A stretch of 64,000 nt of DNA from an uncultured Prevotellaceae bacterium. Lineage in GTDB: Bacteria; Bacteroidota; Bacteroidia; Bacteroidales; Bacteroidaceae. Position numbers and translations under genes: made by a program. The stretch spans positions 1 through 64,000 of the forward strand of contig CACYRB010000001.1 in assembly GCA_902776685.1 (NCBI GenBank), written 5' to 3'. A model generated the notes under the pieces. That model did not search any database. It had not been told where the DNA came from and saw only the letters and a list, made by a program, of their open reading frames with translations. Shown in pieces: positions 24,436 through 33,814 of this stretch; position 1 is the stretch's first letter; the number at the start of each line of letters is the position of its first letter.

Positions 24436-26394
24436 TTATCGGGTAAGTACTTTCTTGCCGTTGACGACGTAGATGCCTTTTGGGAGGGGTTGAGGGTAGG
24501 CTCTGCCTTGCAGGTCGTAGATGGTTTTGTCTCCTCCCCTTCGGAGGGAGGTTGGGAGGAGGGTGTTCATGTTCTTGATGCCCGTCGTGGAAGCAAAGGA
24601 GAACATCAACGTGGTGCCGTCGACGACGTCGGTCACACGGAGCACACCGTTCTCGGAAACCTGATCGGTGATGTCGCGCTCGGGAACAAACACAGCCTGC
24701 ACCGTGCCGTCGACCTCTTCGTCAAGCTCCTTGCCCTGTTCCACCTTGTCCAGTCGGTAGTCGGCTTCGGGAAGGACCTTTAGATTCAGGTCCACCCCTT
24801 CCCACAAGTTCACGGTCATGCGGCCCTTGGCCTTTCGCGAGAGATATTGCACCGTACCGCCCGCACCGTCGATGACAACGTAGGCCTTGATGTTGTTGTC
24901 GCTTTTGTTCAGCTGATACTTCACGAGCTTGGCATACTCTGCGGCAAAGGCCAGCTGGTGGAAGCCCTTGGTGTTTTTCTCGTTTCCCCAACCGTTCAGC
25001 AAGTCGAACGGCAGGAACCCGTCTTTACGGTGATGCTCGTAGGCATAGTCAAGGTTCTGCTGAATGGCATCAAGGCCCTGGCGTGCACCTTTCTGCGAGT
25101 AGTCGGTGAAGTCGACTGCATCGGCCCATGCCCGCACAAGCACATTGTTGAACCAGACGTTGAAGCCGTTGGCCGTGCCGTTGTCTTCTATTTTATCGTA
25201 TGTGGGAAACTGGCGATAGGTGATGCCATCGATTTTCAATTCCTTGGTGAAGGCATTATAGCCACTCTGCGAGAAGAGGTTGATGTCGGAAAAAAGTGCG
25301 TAGTCGTTTGTAGCCTTATACAACTCGACGCCGCCGGAAAGCCATGCGCCCAGATTATAGGTGAATGCCGTTCCGCCCGGATTGCCCAGAGGCAGATGCA
25401 TGCGATACTCCTTTCCGTTAACCGTCTCGTAGGCTATGCCCAGATTGTCAACTCGGGCTCCTTTGGCTTTTGCCTGGTCGGTTGCGCCACCAGCCACCCA
25501 GACGGCATCGTGGAACACGTTTCCCGACTTGAGCAGCACCTTGCGTTGCCAGTCATAGACCTTGCGAGCCATCTCCAGATAATATTCCTGTTTCTGTCGG
25601 TTGGTCCTTGTGCGGGTTCCGTCGGCCTCAATCTTATAGACGTTCATGCGTGGCATTCTGAGCGAAGGAGTGGTGCGGTAAATCTCGGACAACCATACCA
25701 GCGGCTGAATGATGGGGCCGTTGGAACACGAGTGCTTCGAGGTGTAGCCCGGTCCCCAGGTGATGCCGCCTTCGTCGTTGCCGTCTTTGTCGGGATAGCA
25801 GTCCCAACCGTCGAGCACATAGGCGGTCAGATTTTCTGCTTTTGTGAGATAGGTGTTATCGCCCGTAAGCTGATAGGCACGGATGAGTTCGCGGATAATC
25901 CACTCCTGGTCGTCATAGACATTCTCGATGCCCGAGACATTGGTCGTTCCCTTGCCGCCACGATGCACGCCATAGACCGACCAGTTTTTCGTCTGAGTGT
26001 ATGACGTCAGTGTGAAAGAGCCACGATAGTAATCGAGATTGTCGTAGAGCTTTTTCAACAGGTTCACATAACGAGTGCGCTGTGTCTGTGCCTCAGCCTC
26101 GCCAAGAACATCTTTCAACTCGTCGATACCCTCGATGACCGAACAGACTGCTTCGAGGGCTGCCGTGTAGGGCCATACGTCGGCTGTTCCTTCGCCACGC
26201 TTGAGCGTCATGTTGTAGATGTCGTACATTCGATAGTCGTCGTCGCTACCGGTGAAACACTTTGACATGGTCAGGTCGACCAACTCCATGGCGCGTTCCA
26301 AGTTTTGCTTGGCTTTGGCCTGATTGTCGGTAAGCTCCTGAGCACTTACTGCAATGGAAACCATGCAGGCAATGAAGAATAACAGCTTTCTCAT
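24436..26394 (-). CDS. GH76 family glycosidase (alpha-1,6-mannanase-like), secreted
   Basis: A 652-residue secreted enzyme. The signal peptide ends at 'IAVSAQ'. The (alpha/alpha)6 barrel has the paired catalytic aspartates of GH76 in 'YDDQEWIIRELIRAY' (Asp161-Asp162), and 'ITWGPGYTSKHSCSNGPIIQPLVWL' in the substrate cleft. GH76 enzymes cut alpha-1,6-mannan of yeast walls and glycans. A beta-rich C-terminal part (~510-600) and the tail 'IYDLQGRA...KGIYVVNGKKVLTR' suggest type IX export. 'LLPTSLRRGGDK' just before the tail comes from an inserted GGAGG-type repeat. Same direction as the endonuclease but with its own gap. Confidence 0.87.
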   Translation of the reverse strand: MRKLLFFIACMVSIAVSAQELTDNQAKAKQNLERAMELVDLTMSKCFTGSDDDYRMYDIYNMTLKRGEGTADVWPYTAALEAVCSVIEGIDELKDVLGEAEAQTQRTRYVNLLKKLYDNLDYYRGSFTLTSYTQTKNWSVYGVHRGGKGTTNVSGIENVYDDQEWIIRELIRAYQLTGDNTYLTKAENLTAYVLDGWDCYPDKDGNDEGGITWGPGYTSKHSCSNGPIIQPLVWLSEIYRTTPSLRMPRMNVYKIEADGTRTRTNRQKQEYYLEMARKVYDWQRKVLLKSGNVFHDAVWVAGGATDQAKAKGARVDNLGIAYETVNGKEYRMHLPLGNPGGTAFTYNLGAWLSGGVELYKATNDYALFSDINLFSQSGYNAFTKELKIDGITYRQFPTYDKIEDNGTANGFNVWFNNVLVRAWADAVDFTDYSQKGARQGLDAIQQNLDYAYEHHRKDGFLPFDLLNGWGNEKNTKGFHQLAFAAEYAKLVKYQLNKSDNNIKAYVVIDGAGGTVQYLSRKAKGRMTVNLWEGVDLNLKVLPEADYRLDKVEQGKELDEEVDGTVQAVFVPERDITDQVSENGVLRVTDVVDGTTLMFSFASTTGIKNMNTLLPTSLRRGGDKTIYDLQGRAYPQPLPKGIYVVNGKKVLTR

Positions 26395-26476
26395 ATCGAT
26401 AATTAATTAGGTTTATATTTTTTGTAAAATAAAAACGGCTGAAACCTTCATGGTCTCAGCCGCTACTGAATTGTTT

Positions 26477-26552
26477 TGGTCGGGATTACTGGACTCGAAC
26501 CAGCGACCTCGCGCCCCCCAGACGTGTGCGCTACCAACTGCGCTAAATCCCG
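26477..26552 (-). tRNA. tRNA-Pro (GGG)
   Basis: The cloverleaf reads: acceptor CGGGATT/AATCCCG (C1-G72, typical of proline), D stem GCGC/GCGC, anticodon loop CTGGGGG giving GGG, T stem GCTGG/CCAGT, discriminator A, and an encoded CCA. Position 28-42 in the anticodon stem is an A-C mismatch; all other pairs are good. It stands alone between the GH76 gene and aroA. Confidence 0.92.
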
Positions 26553-26673
26553 ATCCGTTGCATTTTGCGGGTGCAAAGTTACACACTTCGGTCGACATTT
26601 CCAAATTTCTCGGCAACTTTTTCATTAAAAACTTTAAAAATACGCTTATTTTCATCATTATCCTCACAAAGAG

Positions 26674-26704
26674 TTTCGTCTTTCAAAGCTTTTTTGTACT
26701 TTTG
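26674..26704 (+). promoter_or_regulatory. Promoter of aroA
   Basis: TTTC (26674-26677), 19 bases, TACTTTTG (26697-26704). The -7 box is exact and the -33 element has three of four bases. The aroA ATG is 28 bases downstream of the -7 box. Confidence 0.7.
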
Positions 26705-26732
26705 CAGTGTATATTATAATATATAAGGTAAA

Positions 26733-28016
26733 ATGACATATCGCATTACAGCGCCCAAGACAACAAAAGCTACAATCAACCTGCCGGCTTCGAAAAGCAT
26801 TTCGAACCGAGCTCTCGTCATAAAAGCCCTCACGAAAAAGGATTCTCCAATCCATAACTTGTCCGACTGCGACGACACCGAGGTGATGGTGAAGGCTTTG
26901 ACAGAACTACCCCACACCATCGACATCAAGGCAGCGGGTACGGCCATGCGTTTCCTGACAGCCTATCTCGCCGCTACACCAGGCGAACACATCATCACCG
27001 GCACCGAGCGCATGAAGCACCGGCCTATCGCCACACTGGTCGATGCGCTACGCTACTTAGGAGCCGACATCGAATATGCGGGCGAGCAAGGGTTTCCGCC
27101 GCTACACATCAAGGGACAGACCCTCGAAGGCGGACATCTGGAGATACCTGGCAACATCAGTTCGCAATACATTACAGCTCTGCTGCTCATTGCACCCGAA
27201 CTGAAGAAAGGACTGGAGCTGAAGCTCACGGGAGAAGTCGTCTCGCGACCCTATATAGACCTGACGTTGTCGATGATGCAGGACTTCGGGGCAAAAGCCG
27301 AATGGACAGGATTCGACACCATCATGGTCAGCCCCGGCCACTATGCTGCACGCGACTACCAGATTGAGAACGACTGGAGCGCAGCCTCTTATTGGTATGA
27401 GGTGATGGCGTTGACCGACGACAACGACTCCACCACAAGACTCACCGGACTGATGGACGGTTCCCGACAAGGCGACAGCATGGTGCGTCATTTGTTCAGA
27501 CTGCTGGGTGTGAGGAGCACTTTCGACAATCAGTCTGACACCGACCGACAGCCAAACACCAAGGCATGGCATCAACAAAGCATCACCAACGTGACACTGG
27601 AGAAAGCCGACTCGCGGGTGAGTCGCATCGACTACGACTTCACAGAGATTCCCGATTTAGCGCAGACCGTTGTCGTGACCTGTGCACTGCTGGACATTCC
27701 TTTCAGGTTCACGGGGCTGGCCAGTCTCAGGATAAAAGAGACCGACCGCATAGAGGCTCTGAAACAGGAGCTGCGGAAGCTGGGCTATGTCGTCAGCGAC
27801 GAACAGGACGGCACACTCACATGGGAAGGCGAGCGATGCGAGCCATCCGACGAGCCTATCGACACCTACGAAGACCACCGCATGGCTATGGCGTTTGCCC
27901 CCGCAGCACTGAAGACGGGCGCCATCTGCATCAACAATCCCGAAGTGGTCAGCAAGTCGTATCCACACTTCTGGGACGACCTGCGTTCGGCAGGTTTCAA
28001 CATTGAAGAACTGTAA
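26733..28016 (+). CDS. aroA: 3-phosphoshikimate 1-carboxyvinyltransferase
   Basis: A 427-residue EPSP synthase that joins shikimate-3-phosphate to phosphoenolpyruvate in chorismate synthesis. Motifs: 'LPASKSISNRALV' (substrate-binding Lys), 'AAGTAMRFLTAYLA', 'GTERMKHRPI', 'ISSQYITALLL', 'RIKETDRIEAL' and 'YEDHRMAMAFAP'. Length matches the family. First gene of a rightward run; the next gene starts 4 bases after its stop codon. Confidence 0.96.
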   Translation: MTYRITAPKTTKATINLPASKSISNRALVIKALTKKDSPIHNLSDCDDTEVMVKALTELPHTIDIKAAGTAMRFLTAYLAATPGEHIITGTERMKHRPIATLVDALRYLGADIEYAGEQGFPPLHIKGQTLEGGHLEIPGNISSQYITALLLIAPELKKGLELKLTGEVVSRPYIDLTLSMMQDFGAKAEWTGFDTIMVSPGHYAARDYQIENDWSAASYWYEVMALTDDNDSTTRLTGLMDGSRQGDSMVRHLFRLLGVRSTFDNQSDTDRQPNTKAWHQQSITNVTLEKADSRVSRIDYDFTEIPDLAQTVVVTCALLDIPFRFTGLASLRIKETDRIEALKQELRKLGYVVSDEQDGTLTWEGERCEPSDEPIDTYEDHRMAMAFAPAALKTGAICINNPEVVSKSYPHFWDDLRSAGFNIEEL

Positions 28017-28020
28017 CAAC

Positions 28021-28410
28021 ATGGAAATACTTTATCTCGCACTTGCGCTCGTTGCCCTCGGACTGTTCACAGCCATTCTGGGATGGTTCTCTTTCCGCAA
28101 GCACGGCGACGAGCCCACCGTGCAACCGTCTTCATCGTGTGCCACCTGCACAGGCGAAGACGAGAAATGCGAACAGGAGTGCATGCTGGAAGCCGCCGTC
28201 CGCGAAATCGAATATTTCGACGACGAAGAGCTTGACACCTTCGCCAACCGACCATCCGACGGTTATACCGACGACGAAGTGGAACAGTTTGCCGAAGTGC
28301 TGCACACCATGAAGCAAGACGAAGTGGCGTCATGGTGCAGAAGTCTGCATCTTCGGCAGATAGCCCTGCCCGACCAGTTGAAAGACGAGGTATTCATGCT
28401 CATCGGGTAA
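28021..28410 (+). CDS. Small Cys-rich membrane-anchored protein
   Basis: A 129-residue protein with one N-terminal membrane segment (residues ~2-24), then a cysteine cluster 'CATCTGEDEKCEQEC' (about 40-54) and an acidic helical C-terminal half. The CxxC...CxxxC set could bind metal or an iron-sulfur cluster, but I see no known motif. The start at 28021 (MEILYLALA) puts the hydrophobic segment first; a start six codons earlier would overlap aroA. The tight spacing to aroA suggests one transcript. Confidence 0.75.
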   Translation: MEILYLALALVALGLFTAILGWFSFRKHGDEPTVQPSSSCATCTGEDEKCEQECMLEAAVREIEYFDDEELDTFANRPSDGYTDDEVEQFAEVLHTMKQDEVASWCRSLHLRQIALPDQLKDEVFMLIG

Positions 28411-28465
28411 AGTTATTTTTTATCGTTCACACAATAAAACAGACCGAAACGGAGTTATTAAAGAA

Positions 28466-31400
28466 GTGAAGTTGAATAATTTTAAACATGTCATCCCCTT
28501 TATGCTGTTGGCACTCATTGTGCTCACGGCAGCCTGTTCTTCGCAAAAAAACACTGCGAGGAGCCGCTGGTGGCATTCTTTCAACGCTCGCTACAACACC
28601 TATTACAATGGCTCCGTGGCCTATATCGACGGTTCACTTGAGAAGGAAAACGCCAACAAAGACAACTTCACCGAGATTATTCCCCTCTACACTGTTGGCA
28701 ACAAGCAGAACCGCGAGACGGGCAAGGGCAATTTCGACAAAGCCATAGAGAAATGTCAGAAGGCCATCAAGCTGCACAGCATCAAGCGTCGGCCGGAGTG
28801 GAACAAGAAACGTCGCAAAACCGAGAAAGACATCGAATGGCTCTCGCGCAAGGAGTACAACCCCTTCCTCTGGAAGGCATGGCTGCTCATGGGACGTTCG
28901 CAGTTCCATAAGGGAGCCTTCGACGAGGCAGCCTCGACTTTCTCTTACATGAGCCGACTCTACCAGAACCAGCCCGCCATCTACGGTCGTGCGCGGGCAT
29001 GGCTGGCCAAATGCTACGTAGAGCAAGACTGGATGTACGATGCCGAGGATGTCATCCGCAACATGCGACGCGACTCTATTCACTGGCGTGCACAGAAGGA
29101 ATGGGATTACACCTTTGCCGACTACTACATCCACACCGGCGACTACGAGCAAGCCATCCCCTATCTGCGCAAGGTCATCAAGCACGAGATGCGCAGCAAG
29201 CAGCGTGCACGTGAGTGGTTCCTCATGGGCCAGCTGCAAAGTGCACTCGGACGTAAAGACCTCGCACTGAAAGCCTACAAACGTGTCGTGCGCCAGAATC
29301 CTCCCTACGAGGTGGAGTTCAACGCCCGCATTGCCATGACCGAGGTGCTGGCAGCCGGTCAGGCCAAAAAGATGATCAGCCGACTGAAGCGAATGGCTGC
29401 ATCCGACAAGAACAAAGACTACCTCGACCAAGTCTACTATGCCATCGGAAACATCTATCTGGCACAGAACGACACGGCGCGTGCCATCTCAGCCTACGAG
29501 AAAGGCAACGAGAAAGCCACGCGTAGCGGCATAGAGAAAGGCGTGCTGTTGCTCAAGCTCGGCGACATCTACTGGGCGAAAGAGAAGTACAACGATGCTC
29601 AGCGCTGCTACGGCGAGGCCATCGGACTGCTCGACAAGGAACGCGACGACTACGAACAGCTCTCCTACCGCTCGAAAGTGCTCGACGAACTGGTGCCCTT
29701 CACCGACGCCGTTTACCTGCAAGACTCGCTGCAAACACTTGCCAAGATGGACGAGAAAGACCGCAACGAAGCCATCGACCGCGTCATCCAGGCGCTCATC
29801 AAGAAGGAAAAGGAAGAAGCCAAAAAGGCTGCCGAGCAGAACGCACAGGAGGTGCAGACCCGCAACGGCAGCACTGGCAACCAGAACCAGACCACGCCTG
29901 CCATGCCCAATGCCGCCAACCAGCAGAACGGACTGTGGTACTTCTACAACCCGATGGCTGTGAACCAAGGCAAGGCCGCCTTCCAGAAGCAATGGGGCAA
30001 GCGCGAGAATGTAGACGACTGGCAACGCATCAACAAGACCGTTGTTGATCTGAGCGGCGGAGAAGGCCAGCTTACCGAAACCCAGCTCGACTCCATCGCA
30101 CAGGCCGAAGCCATGGAAGACTCACTCTCGCAGGTTACCGACAGTGCACAGAACGACCCGCACAAACGCGAATACTACTTGGCACAGATTCCCTTCACCG
30201 AGGAACAGGTAGAGGCCAGCAACCTCATCATCATGGACGGACTTTACCACTCGGGCGTCATCTTCAAAGACAAGCTCGACAACCTGCAGCTCAGCGAGAA
30301 AGCCCTGCGCCGCCTGACCGACCAATACCCATCCTACGAAGGCATGGCCAACACCTACTATCACCTCTTCCTGCTCTACTCGCGGATGGGGATGCACGAG
30401 GTGGCAGCACAATACATCGAACTGCTGAAAGCCGAGTATCCCGACAACGAGTGGACCACCGTGCTCACCGACCCCTACTTTGCCGAGAATGCCCGCTTCG
30501 GCGAGCACATGGAAGACTCGCTCTACGCTGCCACCTACGATGCCTTCAAGGCCGACCGCTACGACGAAATCAGAACCAACAACGAGCTTTCAGAAAACAG
30601 ATTCCCCCTGGGAGCCCACCGCGACAAGTTCATCTTCATCAATGGCATGAGCAAGCTCAACACGGGCAATGCCGACGGCTGTCTTGAGGACATGACGACC
30701 ATCGTCGAGAAATACCCGCAAAGCGACGTCAGCGCTTTGGCAGGCATGATAGTCAACGGAGTAAAGGCAGGCCGCAGACTGCAAGGCGGCAAGTTCGACC
30801 TCAGCAGTGTCTGGGAACGTCGCACCGCCGTCTTGGCCGACAGCGACTCCATTGCCGCGCGCAAGCTCTCGGCCGACCGCAATGTCGACTTCGTCTTCAT
30901 GATTGCCTACCAGCCCGACTCGCTCGACGAAAACCAACTGCTCTATCAGTTGGCAAAATACAACTTCACCAACTACATGGTGCGCAACTTCGACATCAAC
31001 ATCGAAGAAGACGGCGGACTGCACCTCATGCAGGTAGCCGGATTCCGAAACTACGACGAAGCACTGCAATATGCCCGTGCCTTCCACAAGCAACAGGGCA
31101 TCGTAGGACTGCTCGGAAAGAGCCGCACCATCGTCATCAGCCAGGCCAATCTGCCGTTGCTCGGCCAACAGTTCAGCTACGACGACTACGACAAGTTCTA
31201 CAACAAGCACTTCGCACCGCTCAAGATTAGCACCTACCAGCTGCTTGCCGAGCCTGCCGACATCAACAGCGACCCCGAAGACCAACCCACGAAGAAACCC
31301 GAAGAGCCATCAATCGAGGAAATCGACCAGATGCTCGACAACGGCGAATACTTCGACAACGGTCTTGAGGGCGCACCCACGAACAACGACGGCACCTTCG

Positions 31401-32014
31401 TCAATCCCGACGAAGAAACCGTCACGCCAGTACAAATCGAAGAGAACGTCGCACCGGTGAACGATAACGTAAACGTCAACGAGGAAGCACCCGCCGACAA
31501 CGGCATCATCATTCCTGCCGACGACGACCAGAGCGACGACGACGGCATCATCATCCCGGCAGACGACGAGGAGCAGCCTGTCGACAACCGCCAGCCTGAC
31601 GTCATCATACCCGATGTGCCCGAAGAGGAACCCGCCAAACCTTCATCCCTCATCCGAAAGCCCTCATCCGAAAGCCCCGCTGTCACGCCGCAACCGGAAG
31701 AGAAACCGGAAGTCAAACCCCAGCCGGAGGTAAAGCCCCAGCCAGAAGTCAAACCGCAACCGGAAGTAAAGCCGCAACCGGAAGTAAAACCACAACCGGA
31801 GAAGAAGCCCGAGGTTATCACTCAGCCAGAAGAGCCGGAGATTCTGCCGAGGCCACAGCAGCCGAAGAAAGACGATGACGACGACTTCTACTTCGACGAA
31901 GAGCCGACTACCCCTGCACCCGCAAAGCCCGCGACCAAGGACAACAAGGAGAATAAGGACAACAAGAAGACCTACGACCTCGAGGACGAATACTACGACC
32001 TCGACGGCTTCTAA
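28466..32014 (+). CDS. TPR lipoprotein, PorW/SprE-like (type IX secretion)
   Basis: A 1182-residue lipoprotein (lipobox LTAAC near residue 24) beginning 'SRWWHSFNARYNTYYNGSVAY', the opening typical of SprE/PorW proteins, which are needed for type IX secretion and gliding in Bacteroidetes. TPR-type helical repeats fill residues ~60-450 and ~560-760. The C-terminal 200 residues are acidic and proline-rich, with about five tandem 'KPQPEV' units, and look disordered. Translation appears to start at GTG 28466. The porX gene directly downstream supports the assignment. Part of the tail ('SSLIRKPSSESP') is encoded by a CTCATCC-type simple repeat. Confidence 0.72.
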   Translation: MKLNNFKHVIPFMLLALIVLTAACSSQKNTARSRWWHSFNARYNTYYNGSVAYIDGSLEKENANKDNFTEIIPLYTVGNKQNRETGKGNFDKAIEKCQKAIKLHSIKRRPEWNKKRRKTEKDIEWLSRKEYNPFLWKAWLLMGRSQFHKGAFDEAASTFSYMSRLYQNQPAIYGRARAWLAKCYVEQDWMYDAEDVIRNMRRDSIHWRAQKEWDYTFADYYIHTGDYEQAIPYLRKVIKHEMRSKQRAREWFLMGQLQSALGRKDLALKAYKRVVRQNPPYEVEFNARIAMTEVLAAGQAKKMISRLKRMAASDKNKDYLDQVYYAIGNIYLAQNDTARAISAYEKGNEKATRSGIEKGVLLLKLGDIYWAKEKYNDAQRCYGEAIGLLDKERDDYEQLSYRSKVLDELVPFTDAVYLQDSLQTLAKMDEKDRNEAIDRVIQALIKKEKEEAKKAAEQNAQEVQTRNGSTGNQNQTTPAMPNAANQQNGLWYFYNPMAVNQGKAAFQKQWGKRENVDDWQRINKTVVDLSGGEGQLTETQLDSIAQAEAMEDSLSQVTDSAQNDPHKREYYLAQIPFTEEQVEASNLIIMDGLYHSGVIFKDKLDNLQLSEKALRRLTDQYPSYEGMANTYYHLFLLYSRMGMHEVAAQYIELLKAEYPDNEWTTVLTDPYFAENARFGEHMEDSLYAATYDAFKADRYDEIRTNNELSENRFPLGAHRDKFIFINGMSKLNTGNADGCLEDMTTIVEKYPQSDVSALAGMIVNGVKAGRRLQGGKFDLSSVWERRTAVLADSDSIAARKLSADRNVDFVFMIAYQPDSLDENQLLYQLAKYNFTNYMVRNFDINIEEDGGLHLMQVAGFRNYDEALQYARAFHKQQGIVGLLGKSRTIVISQANLPLLGQQFSYDDYDKFYNKHFAPLKISTYQLLAEPADINSDPEDQPTKKPEEPSIEEIDQMLDNGEYFDNGLEGAPTNNDGTFVNPDEETVTPVQIEENVAPVNDNVNVNEEAPADNGIIIPADDDQSDDDGIIIPADDEEQPVDNRQPDVIIPDVPEEEPAKPSSLIRKPSSESPAVTPQPEEKPEVKPQPEVKPQPEVKPQPEVKPQPEVKPQPEKKPEVITQPEEPEILPRPQQPKKDDDDDFYFDEEPTTPAPAKPATKDNKENKDNKKTYDLEDEYYDLDGF

Positions 32015-32040
32015 TCCCCCATCCTTTAGTTTTCAGTTTT

Positions 32041-32110
32041 ACATGTTAGTAGTTAATAGAAGTTATCAGAAGTTAACAGGCTTGCAGCCTGTGGAGTTAA
32101 CGGGCAATAG
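32041..32110 (+). repeat. 70-bp GTTAAC-rich dispersed repeat, copy 1
   Basis: A 70-base unit containing AGGCT-TGC-AGCCT and several GTTAAC-like words. A second copy lies reversed at 57607-57675, with about 64 of 69 bases the same by eye. Here it fills most of the gap between the PorW/SprE-like gene and porX. Confidence 0.8.
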
Positions 32111-32233
32111 TTCTGTCAATTGCATAGACTATCGTCCGATAACTTCCGTTAAATTCCGCCGACGCAGTCGGCTAACTCCCGTTAACTCCTGAGAAAACCT
32201 TTCAACATTTCAACCTTTCATCTTTTCAATAAT

Positions 32234-33814
32234 ATGACAAACGGACTATTACTTTGGGTCGACGACGAGATTGAATTGCTCAAGGCTCACATCATCTTCC
32301 TGCAGAAGAAAGGCTACGAAGTCATCACCGTCAGCAATGGCAGCGATGCCATCGACCAGTGTCGTCAACACGCCTTCGACCTCATCTTGCTCGACGAGAT
32401 GATGCCAGGCTTGACCGGACTTGAGACCCTTGCACAGATCAAGGAAATCTCGCCCGCCACGCCAGTCGTCATGGTCACCAAGAGCGAGGAAGAGAACATC
32501 ATGAACCAGGCCATCGGCTCGAAGATTGCCGACTACCTCATCAAGCCCGTCAACCCCAACCAGATTCTCCTCACCCTGAAGAAGAACATCCACCAGCGCG
32601 AGATTGTCAACGAGGTCACCCAGCAGAACTATCAGCAAAACTTCGCCGACATCGCCATGCAGATAGCCGACTGCAAGAACTGGGACGACTGGAAAAACAT
32701 CTACAAACGACTCGTCCACTGGGAGCTCGAGCTCACCGGCACCGACAGCGCCATGAGCGAGATGCTTGCCATGCAGAAGGAAGAAGCCAACAACAGCTTC
32801 GCCAAATACATCAAACAGCACTACCTCGACTGGGTCAACCCGACACTCCCCCCGCGGTCTGACATCGAAGCAGACCAGGTGCGCCCACTCATGTCGCCGC
32901 AAATCTTCAAAGAGAAAATATTCCCGCTGCTCAGCCACGACGAGAAAGTGTGCCTCATCGTCATCGACAACTTCCGACTCGACCAGTGGCGCACACTCGC
33001 CCAAGACCTCGGCGACCTGTTCGACATCGACGAAGACCTCTACCTCAGCATCCTCCCCACCGCCACACAGTATGCGCGAAACGCCATCTTCAGCGGACTC
33101 ATGCCCACCCAGATAGCCACCATGTTCCCCGAGCTGTGGGTCGACGAAGAAGAGGAAGAAGGCAAAAACCTCAACGAGGCCCCGCTCATCCAGACACAAA
33201 TCGAGCGCTACCGCCGCCACGACACCTTCAGCTACCATAAAATCAACGACTCCGTAGCCGCCGACCGCCTGCTCGACCGCTTCAACGAGCTCGGCAACTT
33301 CGACCTCAACGTCATCGTCGTCAACTTCATCGACATGCTCTCACACGCCCGCACCGAGATGAAGATGGTGCGCGAGCTCGCCAACAACGAGGCCGCCTAC
33401 CGCTCCATCACCCTCTCCTGGTTCCGCCACTCACCGCTGGCCGAGCTGCTGCGACGCCTGGCACAGACCGACCGCCGCGTCATCATCACCACCGACCACG
33501 GATCCATCCGCGCCACAAAACCTGTGAAGATTGTCGGCGACCGCAACACCAACACCAACCTGCGCTACAAGCTCGGCAAGAACCTCGCCTACAACGCCAA
33601 GGAGGTCTTCGCCATCCGCCAGCCCCAGCAGGCACAGCTGCCCTCGCCCAACCTCTCCACCACCTACGTCTTCGCCACCGGCGACAGCTTCTTCGCCTAC
33701 CCCAACAACTACAACCATTACGTCAGCTACTATCGCAACACCTTCCAGCACGGAGGCATCTCCATGGAAGAAATGATTATCCCCCTCGTCACACTCACAC
33801 CCAAACGCAAATGA
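32234..33814 (+). CDS. porX: PorX: response regulator with PglZ domain
   Basis: A 526-residue regulator of type IX secretion. The receiver domain (1-120) has 'WVDDE', phospho-acceptor Asp54 in 'LLDEMMPG' and 'YLIKPVNP'. A helical linker leads to a PglZ domain of the alkaline-phosphatase superfamily (~200-520) with metal/active-site phrases 'LIVIDNFRLDQWR', 'NFIDMLSHAR' and 'ITTDHGSIRATKP'. P. gingivalis PorX has this architecture and length and works with the kinase PorY. No kinase is in the window. It overlaps tsaE by four bases. Confidence 0.92.
   Translation: MTNGLLLWVDDEIELLKAHIIFLQKKGYEVITVSNGSDAIDQCRQHAFDLILLDEMMPGLTGLETLAQIKEISPATPVVMVTKSEEENIMNQAIGSKIADYLIKPVNPNQILLTLKKNIHQREIVNEVTQQNYQQNFADIAMQIADCKNWDDWKNIYKRLVHWELELTGTDSAMSEMLAMQKEEANNSFAKYIKQHYLDWVNPTLPPRSDIEADQVRPLMSPQIFKEKIFPLLSHDEKVCLIVIDNFRLDQWRTLAQDLGDLFDIDEDLYLSILPTATQYARNAIFSGLMPTQIATMFPELWVDEEEEEGKNLNEAPLIQTQIERYRRHDTFSYHKINDSVAADRLLDRFNELGNFDLNVIVVNFIDMLSHARTEMKMVRELANNEAAYRSITLSWFRHSPLAELLRRLAQTDRRVIITTDHGSIRATKPVKIVGDRNTNTNLRYKLGKNLAYNAKEVFAIRQPQQAQLPSPNLSTTYVFATGDSFFAYPNNYNHYVSYYRNTFQHGGISMEEMIIPLVTLTPKRK

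Noticed and set aside
24847..26004. 385-codon plus-strand frame opposite the GH76 gene.
   Set aside because: No family features; complementary to a well-supported glycosidase.
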